Part shown: positions 25,910-33,030 of the stretch, in pieces
How the letters are laid out: each line of letters begins with the position of its first letter
Numbering within the stretch: the first letter of the stretch is position 1
Source of the DNA: Limimaricola sp.
GTDB lineage: Bacteria; Pseudomonadota; Alphaproteobacteria; Rhodobacterales; Rhodobacteraceae
Assembly: GCF_016125575.1 (NCBI RefSeq)
Contig: NZ_WGLM01000001.1
Location: forward strand, 124,001-188,000
Direction: 5' to 3'
Length of the DNA stretch: 64,000 nt
Program-made: the position numbers and the translations under genes
The notes under the pieces: generated by a model
Database searches by the model: none
What the model was told of the DNA's origin: nothing
Seen by the model: only the letters and a program-made list of their open reading frames with translations

Positions 25910-27109
25910 ATGGACATCCACGAATATCAGGCCAAGGAAATCCTGGCCCGCTTCGGCGTGACCGTGCCACCCGGTGCGCTGGCCTACAGCCCCGAACAGG
26001 CAGCTTACCGCGCGCGTGAACTGGGCGGCGACCGCTGGGTCGTGAAGGCGCAGGTCCACGCGGGCGGGCGCGGCAAGGCAGGAGGCGTGAAGCTTTGCGC
26101 GTCGGAGCACGAGATCAACGAGGCCTCGGCCGTGATGTTCGGGTCGCGGATCGTCACACACCAGACCGGGCCCGAGGGCAAGGGCATCTACCGCGTCTAT
26201 GTCGAGGCGGCGGTGCCGTTTACGCGCGAGATCTACCTGGGCCTCGTCCTTGACCGCGTGTCGCAACGGGTGATGATCGTGGCCTCGTCCGAAGGCGGCA
26301 TGGAGATCGAGGACATCTCGGCCAGCCGTCCCGACAGCATCGTGCGCTCGACGGTGGAGCCGGCGGTGGGCCTGCAGGAATTCCAGGCGCGCGAGATCGC
26401 CTTTTCGCTGGGCATTCCGGCGGCGATGACGCAGCAGATGGTGCGCACCTTGCAGGGCTGCTACCGCGCCTTTCGCGAGCTGGACGCGACGATGGTCGAG
26501 ATCAACCCGTTGGTCATCACCGCCGACAACCGCATTCTTGCGCTGGATGCCAAGATGACATTCGACAACAACGCGCTGTTCCGCCATCCCGCCATCGCCG
26601 AGCTGCGCGACAAGAGCCAGGAAGACCCCCGGGAATCAAGCGCGGCGGATCGCGGGCTGAACTACATCGGCCTGTCGGGGAATATCGGCTGCATCGTCAA
26701 CGGCGCGGGCCTTGCCATGGCGACGATGGACACGATCAAGCTGGCGGGCGGCGAGCCGGCCAACTTTCTCGACATCGGCGGCGGCGCCACGCCCGAGCGG
26801 GTGGCCAAGGCGTTTCGCCTCGTGATGTCGGACAGCAACGTGCAGGCGATCCTCGTCAACATCTTCGCGGGCATCAACCGCTGCGACTGGGTGGCCGAGG
26901 GCGTGGTGCAGGCGCTGCAGGCCAACCCGGTGGACGTGCCGGTCATCGTGCGGCTGGCAGGCACCAACGTGGAGGAGGGGCTGAAGATCCTTGCCAAGAG
27001 CGGGCTGCCAATCATCCGCGCGACCTCGCTGATGGAGGCGGCCGAGCGGGCCGTGCAGGCATGGCGCAGCGACAGGGCGCTTCTGGGAAAGGTGAGGGTG
27101 CCGGCATGA
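25910..27109 (+). CDS. mtkA: Malate thiokinase (malate-CoA ligase), beta/large subunit
   Basis: A 399-residue ATP-grasp subunit that pairs with MtkB to make malyl-CoA from malate, ATP and Co[13 protein letters not shown] and [13 protein letters not shown] are the ATP-grasp signature of the succinyl-CoA synthetase family, and [19 protein letters not shown] and [17 protein letters not shown] are the Mg/phosphohistidine regions. Sequence alone resembles SucC. The call as malate thiokinase rests on the neighbours sgaA and mcl and on the operon order. The stop overlaps the mtkB start (ATGA). A second, true sucCD pair would be expected elsewhere. Confidence 0.85.
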   Translation: MDIHEYQAKEILARFGVTVPPGALAYSPEQAAYRARELGGDRWVVKAQVHAGGRGKAGGVKLCASEHEINEASAVMFGSRIVTHQTGPEGKGIYRVYVEAAVPFTREIYLGLVLDRVSQRVMIVASSEGGMEIEDISASRPDSIVRSTVEPAVGLQEFQAREIAFSLGIPAAMTQQMVRTLQGCYRAFRELDATMVEINPLVITADNRILALDAKMTFDNNALFRHPAIAELRDKSQEDPRESSAADRGLNYIGLSGNIGCIVNGAGLAMATMDTIKLAGGEPANFLDIGGGATPERVAKAFRLVMSDSNVQAILVNIFAGINRCDWVAEGVVQALQANPVDVPVIVRLAGTNVEEGLKILAKSGLPIIRATSLMEAAERAVQAWRSDRALLGKVRVPA

Positions 27110-27993
27110 GCATCTATCTCGACAAGACCAGCCGGGTGCTGGTCCACGGCATCACCGGGCGGATGGCGCAGTTCCACACCAAGGAAATGGTTGAGTATGG
27201 CACCAACGTCGTGGCCGGCGTGGTGCCGGGCAAGGGCGGTGAGACCATCTTTGGGATCCCCGTTTTCAACACGGTGAAAGAGGCCGTGGCGCAGACCGGG
27301 GCGGATGCCAGCCTTGTCTTCGTGCCGCCGCCCTTCGCCGCCGACAGCATCATGGAGGCGGCCGATGGCGGCATCCGCTATTGCGTCTGCATCACCGATG
27401 GCATCCCGGCGCAGGACATGATCCGGGTGAAACGCTACATGATGCGCTATCCCAAGGAGCGGCGGATGGTGCTGACCGGGCCCAACTGCGCGGGCACGAT
27501 CTCGCCCGGCAAGGCGCTGCTGGGGATCATGCCGGGGCATATCTACCTGCCCGGTCACGTTGGAATCGTCGGCCGGTCGGGCACGCTCGGCTACGAGGCC
27601 GCGCAGCAGTTGAAGGACCTTGGCATCGGCATTTCCACCAGCGTGGGCATCGGCGGCGACCCGATCAACGGCTCGTCCTTCCGCGACGTGCTGGCGCAGT
27701 TCGAGGCCGACCCCGACACCCATGTCGTGGCCATGATCGGCGAGATCGGCGGCCCGCAAGAGGCCGAGGCGGCGGCCTTTGTCCGCGATCACATGACCAA
27801 GCCGGTGGTGGCCTACGTTGCGGGCCTGACCGCGCCCAAGGGCCGCACCATGGGGCACGCGGGCGCGATCATCTCGGCCTTTGGCGAAAGCGCCTCGGAA
27901 AAGGTGGAAATCCTGTCGGCGGCGGGCGTGACGGTGGCCGAGAACCCCTCGGTCATGGGGGCGACGATCGCACGGGTCATGCAGGCGGCCTGA
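27106..27993 (+). CDS. mtkB: Malate thiokinase (malate-CoA ligase), alpha/small subunit
   Basis: A 295-residue CoA-binding subunit homologous to SucD. The Rossmann-like CoA-binding domain starts with [18 protein letters not shown]. The phosphohistidine is His251 in [10 protein letters not shown], and [11 protein letters not shown] and [12 protein letters not shown] are intact. It is coupled to mtkA by a four-base overlap. With mtkA and mcl it splits malate into acetyl-CoA and glyoxylate, regenerating the glyoxylate acceptor of the serine cycle. Its sequence alone cannot exclude a succinyl-CoA synthetase. Confidence 0.85.
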   Translation: MSIYLDKTSRVLVHGITGRMAQFHTKEMVEYGTNVVAGVVPGKGGETIFGIPVFNTVKEAVAQTGADASLVFVPPPFAADSIMEAADGGIRYCVCITDGIPAQDMIRVKRYMMRYPKERRMVLTGPNCAGTISPGKALLGIMPGHIYLPGHVGIVGRSGTLGYEAAQQLKDLGIGISTSVGIGGDPINGSSFRDVLAQFEADPDTHVVAMIGEIGGPQEAEAAAFVRDHMTKPVVAYVAGLTAPKGRTMGHAGAIISAFGESASEKVEILSAAGVTVAENPSVMGATIARVMQAA

Positions 27994-28071
27994 GGCGGCA
28001 GGCGGCGCGCGGGGCCGTTGCGCGCCGCCGCAAAAGGCGGCAGCTTGCGGCGCGCAGCGCACGGAGGTTTC

Positions 28072-28653
28072 ATGCCCGCCCTTGTCCCGACCGACTACAT
28101 CGGCACCATCACATGGCTGGGCCGCGTGCCGCACCGCGACGCGCCCGAGATCGCGGGCGAGCCGCTGGAGGAAATGGTGCTGGGCTTTGCCGGGATGGCG
28201 GGCGAGGTGCATGCCGGGCTGACACGGCCCTCCTGCAGCCGGGTGGTGGCGCAATACCCCAAGGGCACCGAGATCAGGAACGTGCGGCAGCTGAGCCTTG
28301 TCAGCGCGGAAGAGCTGGCCGCGATTGCCGCGGACCTCGGCCTCGACATGATCGACCCGGCCTGGCTGGGCGCCTCGGTCGTGGTGTCCGGGCTGCCCGA
28401 TTTCAGCCACCTGCCGCCCTCGTCGCGGTTGCAGGGGGCGGGCGGCTGCACGCTGGTCATCGACATGCAGAACCTGCCCTGCCAGTTCCCGGCCCGCACG
28501 ATCGAGGCGGCGCGACCCGGCCACGGCAAGGCCTTCAAGACGGCCGCAAAGGGCCGGCGCGGCGTCACAGCATGGGTCGAGCGGGAGGGGACGCTGCGGC
28601 TTGGCGAAGCGGTGCGCCTGCACATTCCCGATCAGCGCGGCTGGCGGCCATAG
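28072..28653 (+). CDS. MOSC domain-containing protein
   Basis: A 193-residue MOSC-domain protein of the single-domain type. Two signs are a Cys in the position TRPSCSRVVAQYPKGTEIRNVRQLSLVS, and a DMIDPAWLGASVVVSGLPDFSHLPPSSRL segment, typical of YiiM-like molybdenum-related sulfur carriers. The start at 28072 has a GGAGG box at 28063. It lies 78 bases after mtkB in the same direction and may be carried by the serine-cycle transcript, but no functional link is known. Confidence 0.8.
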   Translation: MPALVPTDYIGTITWLGRVPHRDAPEIAGEPLEEMVLGFAGMAGEVHAGLTRPSCSRVVAQYPKGTEIRNVRQLSLVSAEELAAIAADLGLDMIDPAWLGASVVVSGLPDFSHLPPSSRLQGAGGCTLVIDMQNLPCQFPARTIEAARPGHGKAFKTAAKGRRGVTAWVEREGTLRLGEAVRLHIPDQRGWRP

Positions 28654-28668
28654 TTTCGGATCAGAAAC

Positions 28669-28709
28669 GACAATTCCGGTCGCAGACGATTCCAGCGCCG
28701 GAAATGTCG
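28669..28709. promoter_or_regulatory. Imperfect dyad upstream of formate-THF ligase, shared with mreB promoter
   Basis: GACAATTCCGG (28669-28679) and CCGGAAATGTC (28698-28708) are complementary except at one position, with an 18-base spacer. The segment CGATTCC-A-GCGCCGG-AAATGTCG (28687-28709) recurs at 61915-61936 on the opposite strand, upstream of mreB, with a single-base indel. It contains GATTC, a CcrM-type methylation site (GANTC). Candidate operator. Confidence 0.45.
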
Positions 28710-28794
28710 CAATCGCGTCGCGCGCCGGGGCTGGAGCGGTTAGGACATGGCGCATCAGACGGGCGCCCGGCCCGCCGACAGGGAAGAGATGACC

Positions 28795-30468
28795 ATGACC
28801 TTCAAGACCGACATCGAGATTGCCAGAGAAGCCAAGAAGCGCCCGATTCAGGAGATCGGCGCCAAGATTGGCATCGGCGCGGAAGATCTGCTGCCCTATG
28901 GCCATGACAAGGCGAAGGTCAGTCAGTCCTTCATCGATTCGGTGCAATCGCGCCCGAACGGCAAACTGGTGCTGGTCACCGCGATCAACCCCACCCCGGC
29001 GGGTGAAGGCAAGACGACCACCACCGTCGGTCTGGGCGACGGTCTGAACCGCATCGGTAAGAAGGCCGTCATCTGCATCCGCGAGGCCTCGCTTGGTCCG
29101 AACTTCGGTATGAAGGGCGGCGCCGCGGGTGGCGGCAAGGCGCAGGTCGTGCCGATGGAGGACATGAACCTTCACTTCACCGGTGATTTTCACGCCATCA
29201 CCAGCGCCCACAACCTGCTGGCCGCGATGATCGACAACCACATTTACTGGGGCAACGAGCTGGAGATCGACATCCGCCGCGTCGTCTGGCGCCGGGTGCT
29301 GGACATGAACGACCGGGCGCTGCGCCAGATCACGGCAAGCCTGGGCGGCGTCGCCAACGGTTTCCCGCGGGAAACCGGGTTTGACATCACCGTCGCCTCG
29401 GAGGTGATGGCGATCCTCTGCCTCGCCAAGGACCTCAAGGACTTGCAGAAGCGGCTGGGCGACATGATCGTGGCCTATCGCCGTGACAAGACGCCGGTCT
29501 ATTGCCGCGACATCAAGGCCGACGGCGCGATGACGGTGCTGTTGAAGGACGCGATGCAGCCCAACCTGGTGCAGACGCTGGAGAACAACCCCGCCTTCGT
29601 GCATGGCGGACCGTTTGCGAACATCGCCCACGGCTGCAATTCGGTTACCGCGACGACGACCGCGCTGAAGCTGGCCGATTACGTCGTGACCGAAGCAGGC
29701 TTTGGCGCCGACCTGGGTGCGGAAAAGTTCATGGACATCAAGTGCCGCAAGGCGGGCCTGGCCCCCGATGCGGTGGTGCTGGTTGCCACGGTCCGCGCGA
29801 TGAAGATGAACGGCGGTGTCGCGAAGGCCGATCTGGGGGCCGAAAACGTCGCCGCGGTCGAGAAGGGCTGCGCCAACCTTGGCCGCCACATCGCCAACGT
29901 GAAGGGGTTCGGCGTGCCGGTCGTGGTGGGGATCAACCACTTCGTCTCGGACACCGATGCCGAGGTGCAGGCGGTGAAGGACTACGTCGCCGCGCAGGGC
30001 GCCGAGGCGATCCTGTGCAAGCATTGGGCCAAGGGTTCGGAAGGGATCGAGGACCTGGCGCGCAAGGTGGTGGAACTGGCCGAGACGCCCAGCACCTTCA
30101 CCACGCTTTACCCCGACGACATGAGCCTCTTCGAGAAGGTCGAGACGATTGCCAAGCGCATCTACCACGCGGGCGAGGTGACGGCGGACAAGTCCGTGCG
30201 CGACCAGCTGAAGGCGTGGGAGGCCGCGGGTTATGGCAATCTGCCGATCTGCATGGCCAAGACGCAGTATTCCTTCACCACGGACCCCAACATGCGCGGC
30301 GCGCCTTCGGGCCACACGATCCCGGTGCGCGAAGTGCGCCTTTCGGCCGGTGCGGGCTTCGTCGTGGTGATCTGCGGCGAGATCATGACGATGCCCGGCC
30401 TGCCCAAGGTGCCCTCGGCCGAGACGATCCGGCTGAACGCGGACGGCCAGATCGAAGGGCTGTTCTGA
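28795..30468 (+). CDS. fhs: Formate-tetrahydrofolate ligase
   Basis: Makes 10-formyl-THF from formate, THF and ATP; 557 residues, family length. The ATP-binding loop is [15 protein letters not shown], with the second signature [13 protein letters not shown] and the C-terminal [14 protein letters not shown]. Two in-frame ATGs (28789 and 28795) follow GGAAGAG; 28795 has better spacing. It follows the sgaA-mtkAB-MOSC genes and precedes folD, so formate carbon is passed to methylene-THF and serine. Also called ftfL in methylotrophs. Confidence 0.96.
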   Translation: MTFKTDIEIAREAKKRPIQEIGAKIGIGAEDLLPYGHDKAKVSQSFIDSVQSRPNGKLVLVTAINPTPAGEGKTTTTVGLGDGLNRIGKKAVICIREASLGPNFGMKGGAAGGGKAQVVPMEDMNLHFTGDFHAITSAHNLLAAMIDNHIYWGNELEIDIRRVVWRRVLDMNDRALRQITASLGGVANGFPRETGFDITVASEVMAILCLAKDLKDLQKRLGDMIVAYRRDKTPVYCRDIKADGAMTVLLKDAMQPNLVQTLENNPAFVHGGPFANIAHGCNSVTATTTALKLADYVVTEAGFGADLGAEKFMDIKCRKAGLAPDAVVLVATVRAMKMNGGVAKADLGAENVAAVEKGCANLGRHIANVKGFGVPVVVGINHFVSDTDAEVQAVKDYVAAQGAEAILCKHWAKGSEGIEDLARKVVELAETPSTFTTLYPDDMSLFEKVETIAKRIYHAGEVTADKSVRDQLKAWEAAGYGNLPICMAKTQYSFTTDPNMRGAPSGHTIPVREVRLSAGAGFVVVICGEIMTMPGLPKVPSAETIRLNADGQIEGLF

Positions 30469-30488
30469 TCATCGCCACCGGGGTGCGG

Positions 30489-30523
30489 GCGGGGCGGGGA
30501 GGCATCGAGCCTCCCCGCCCCGC
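30489..30523 (+). terminator. Strong hairpin between fhs and folD
   Basis: A perfect 15-bp stem (including GGGGCGGGGAGGC / GCCTCCCCGCCCC) with a 5-base loop lies 20 bases after the fhs stop. There is no U-run. It probably reduces read-through or stabilises the 3' end. Confidence 0.55.
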
Positions 30524-30526
30524 GGT

Positions 30527-30566
30527 CGCCTCCGGCGGGAGTATTTCTGGCAAGATGAAGGAGGCG
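30527..30566 (+). repeat. Dispersed repeat family 1, copy C, containing the folD ribosome binding site
   Basis: CGCCTCCGGCGGGAGTATTT, then CTGGCAAGATGAAGGAGGCG. The AAGGAGG at its 3' end (30558-30564) is the best Shine-Dalgarno of folD, eight bases from the ATG. Confidence 0.65.
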
Positions 30567-30571
30567 GGCGG

Positions 30572-31462
30572 ATGACCGCGACGGTAATCGACGGACAGGC
30601 CTTCGCGGCCACGGTGCGCGAGAAGGTGGCGGCGCATGTTGCCCGTCTGAAGGAAGAAAACGGCATCACCCCCGGGCTGGCGGTGGTGCTGGTGGGCGAG
30701 GACCCGGCGAGCCAGGTCTATGTCCGCTCCAAGCACAAGCAGACGGTCGAGGCGGGGATGGCCTCGTTCGAGTTCAAGCGCGATGCGGACCTGACGGAGG
30801 CCGAGCTGCTGGCGCTGATCGCCAAGCTGAACGCCGATCCGAAGGTGCACGGCATTCTCGTGCAGTTGCCGCTGCCGCCGCACCTCGATTCGGACCTTGT
30901 GATCAACAGTATCGATCCGGCCAAGGACGTGGACGGATTTCACATCTCGAACGTCGGCCTGCTTGGCACCGGGCAAAAGGCGATGGTGCCGTGCACGCCG
31001 CTGGGGTGCCTGATGCTGTTGCGCGCGCAGCATGGCTCGTTGTCGGGCATGAACGCGGTGGTGATCGGCCGGTCCAACATCGTGGGCAAGCCGATGGCGA
31101 ACCTGCTGCTGGGTGAAAGCTGCACCGTGACCATCGCGCATAGCCGCACGCGCGACTTGCCGGGCGTCGTGCGTCAGGCCGATATCGTGGTGGCTGCGGT
31201 CGGCCGTCCCGAGATGGTGAAGGGCGACTGGATCAAGCCGGGCGCGACGGTGATCGACGTGGGCATCAACCGGGTGCCGCGCGGCGAAAAGACAGCCTTG
31301 GTGGGCGATGTCGATTTCGCCAGCGCGGCCGAGGTGGCGGGCGCGATCACCCCGGTGCCGCGCGGCGTGGGGCCGATGACCATCGCCTGCCTGCTGGCCA
31401 ACACCGTGACGGCCTGTTGCCGGGCGCATGGCCTGCCCGAACCCGAGGGGCTGACAGCCTGA
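30572..31462 (+). CDS. folD: Bifunctional methylene-THF dehydrogenase / methenyl-THF cyclohydrolase
   Basis: Interconverts 10-formyl-, methenyl- and methylene-THF; 296 residues. The catalytic Lys is in YVRSKHKQ, the substrate segment is [14 protein letters not shown], and the NADP-binding site is [33 protein letters not shown] closes the domain. It follows fhs by 103 bases; its ribosome binding site is part of a dispersed repeat. With fhs it supplies methylene-THF to glycine/serine conversion in the serine cycle and to normal one-carbon metabolism. Confidence 0.96.
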   Translation: MTATVIDGQAFAATVREKVAAHVARLKEENGITPGLAVVLVGEDPASQVYVRSKHKQTVEAGMASFEFKRDADLTEAELLALIAKLNADPKVHGILVQLPLPPHLDSDLVINSIDPAKDVDGFHISNVGLLGTGQKAMVPCTPLGCLMLLRAQHGSLSGMNAVVIGRSNIVGKPMANLLLGESCTVTIAHSRTRDLPGVVRQADIVVAAVGRPEMVKGDWIKPGATVIDVGINRVPRGEKTALVGDVDFASAAEVAGAITPVPRGVGPMTIACLLANTVTACCRAHGLPEPEGLTA

Positions 31463-31475
31463 TCCCGGTGGACCC

Positions 31476-31497
31476 GGCGGGGCCTGCTAGCCCCGCC
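31476..31497 (+). terminator. Hairpin after folD
   Basis: GGCGGGGC and GCCCCGCC form a perfect 8-bp stem around CTGCTA, 13 bases after the folD stop. No clear U-run follows. Weak terminator candidate. Confidence 0.5.
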
Positions 31498-31576
31498 ATT
31501 GCACCTGAGGGTTGCAGCGGCCGACTTGCGCGCTATGGTTGCTGCGTGTCGGAAATTTGAAGATCAATATTAAAAG

Positions 31577-32347
31577 ATGAATCGCCTTGAGGCCTTGTTC
31601 CGGGGCATAGCGCCCAGCGGCAGGGAAGGCCTGCGTTTGCTGGTGATTTGGCTGGCGATGTCGTTGGTGATGACTGCGCTCGGCCCCTTTGGCAGCTATC
31701 ACGAGGTGCCGACCGTGCCGCGAGCGGCCTTCTGGTTCGGCATCGACGCGGTGGCCATCATCCTTGGCCTTGTCGTGCGGCGCGCCACACAGGGGCTGAT
31801 GGCAGGGCGTTCGGAATGGGTGCGCGAAGGCGTGTCCATCGTGATCTTCACGCTGCTTTTCAGCCTTGGCCTCGATACGTTGATCGCGGTCATCGGCCAC
31901 CACGCGACCCCGATCCCGCCTCTCGCAGAGATTGTCGCGCTGGTGTTCGTCATCACGCTTGCGGTGACGGCGGCCTACCGGATTGTCGGAGAGCATCTTC
32001 GCAGCGGGCGGAAGGCGCCCGAGCGGCCGCGTTTTTACGGGCGGTTGGCGGTCGGGCCGCAATCGGCCCTTCTGCGGCTTGCCGTCGACGATCATTACGT
32101 CGAGGCGCATTTCGCCGATGGCACGTCGCAGCGCGTTCTGATGCGCTTTTCCGACGCGATCGCCGAGATGGAGGGAGTTGAGGGGTTCAGCACCCATCGC
32201 TCGCACTGGGTCGCGCGCGAAGCGGTACGCGGGGCAGCCCGCCACAAGGGGCGCGACGTGCTGGTGCTGATCGATGGCAGCGAGGTGCCGGTCAGCCGCA
32301 CCTTCCGGCCCGAACTGGTCGAGGCGGGGCTGATCGAGGAGTCATAG
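31577..32347 (+). CDS. Membrane-anchored LytTR-type transcriptional regulator
   Basis: A 256-residue protein with about four membrane helices in residues 15-140 (RLLVIWLAMSLVMTAL, AAFWFGIDAVAIILGLVV, VSIVIFTLLFSLGLDTLIAVI, EIVALVFVITLAVTAAY) and a C-terminal LytTR DNA-binding domain (SALLRLAVDDHYVEAHFADGTS ... THRSHWVA, residues about 155-250). It would act as a membrane-bound one-component regulator. The ribosome site is weak (AAAAGATG), which suggests low translation. Its stop overlaps the convergent pdeM by six bases. Signal and targets are unknown. Confidence 0.82.
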   Translation: MNRLEALFRGIAPSGREGLRLLVIWLAMSLVMTALGPFGSYHEVPTVPRAAFWFGIDAVAIILGLVVRRATQGLMAGRSEWVREGVSIVIFTLLFSLGLDTLIAVIGHHATPIPPLAEIVALVFVITLAVTAAYRIVGEHLRSGRKAPERPRFYGRLAVGPQSALLRLAVDDHYVEAHFADGTSQRVLMRFSDAIAEMEGVEGFSTHRSHWVAREAVRGAARHKGRDVLVLIDGSEVPVSRTFRPELVEAGLIEES

Positions 32348-32989
32348 CGGCCGTGCCAGTGCCCGGCGCCCGGTCAGGATGGCCTGCCCCGGGGGCTGCA
32401 TCAATGCGCGCAGCACTGCCGCATCGGACCGCAGGCCGCCAGTATAGGTGCCGTAGGCGGGCAGGATGACGCGCTGCGCATCGGCAAGAAAGGCGGGCCG
32501 CCACCCCGCGCCGGGCAGATGGGCCTTGGGGTGATAGTGGCCCGAAACCTCGGCTGCGGCGTTGGGGATGGCGATGTGACGAAAGGTCAGGCCGGCAAGC
32601 GCGAGTTCGGCCAGATGGCTGCCGCCAATATCCACCGGCCCGGGGTCATGGTTACCCTCGATCCAGATCCAGCGTCGCCCGGCCTGAAGCCCCATGAGCC
32701 TCAACCGCGCTTCTTCGGCCAGTTCAACGCCGGCAATCAGGTCATCAAAACTGTCGCCAAGGCAGATGACCTGTTCGGGCGCGGTAGCGGCGATATCCTC
32801 GGCCAGCCGGTCAAGCGTGGCGAAAGTCTCGTAGGGGGGTAACAGGGCGCCGCCACGCCGCGCCATGCGGTCCGACTTGCCTAGGTGCAGATCGGCCACG
32901 CAGAGCGCGCGCGCCTGGTCGATCCAAAGTGCGCCCGAGGGCAGGGCCGTCAGCCGCACCCCGGCCAGCGTGAAGTCATGTCCGTTCAT
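32342..32989 (-). CDS. pdeM: Ligase-associated DNA damage response endonuclease PdeM
   Basis: A 215-residue metallophosphoesterase. Metal motifs are ADLHLGKS, GDSFDD, GNHDPG and GHYHPKAH. In other bacteria this family sits with an Lhr-like helicase, an ATP-dependent ligase and an exonuclease; here only the helicase lies upstream, 41 bases away in the same direction. Activity on DNA ends is inferred from that family grouping. It overlaps the LytTR gene at its 3' end. Confidence 0.85.
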   Translation of the reverse strand: MNGHDFTLAGVRLTALPSGALWIDQARALCVADLHLGKSDRMARRGGALLPPYETFATLDRLAEDIAATAPEQVICLGDSFDDLIAGVELAEEARLRLMGLQAGRRWIWIEGNHDPGPVDIGGSHLAELALAGLTFRHIAIPNAAAEVSGHYHPKAHLPGAGWRPAFLADAQRVILPAYGTYTGGLRSDAAVLRALMQPPGQAILTGRRALARPL

Positions 32990-33030
32990 GTTACGTTCTT
33001 GCCGCGAAGGCGCCCTCAGCGCAAGGGCCC

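Noticed and set aside
26662-30315. Open frame of over 1200 codons on the minus strand across mtkA, mtkB, MOSC and fhs
   Set aside because: Antisense to four recognised genes; composition is that of a high-GC shadow. No family motif.
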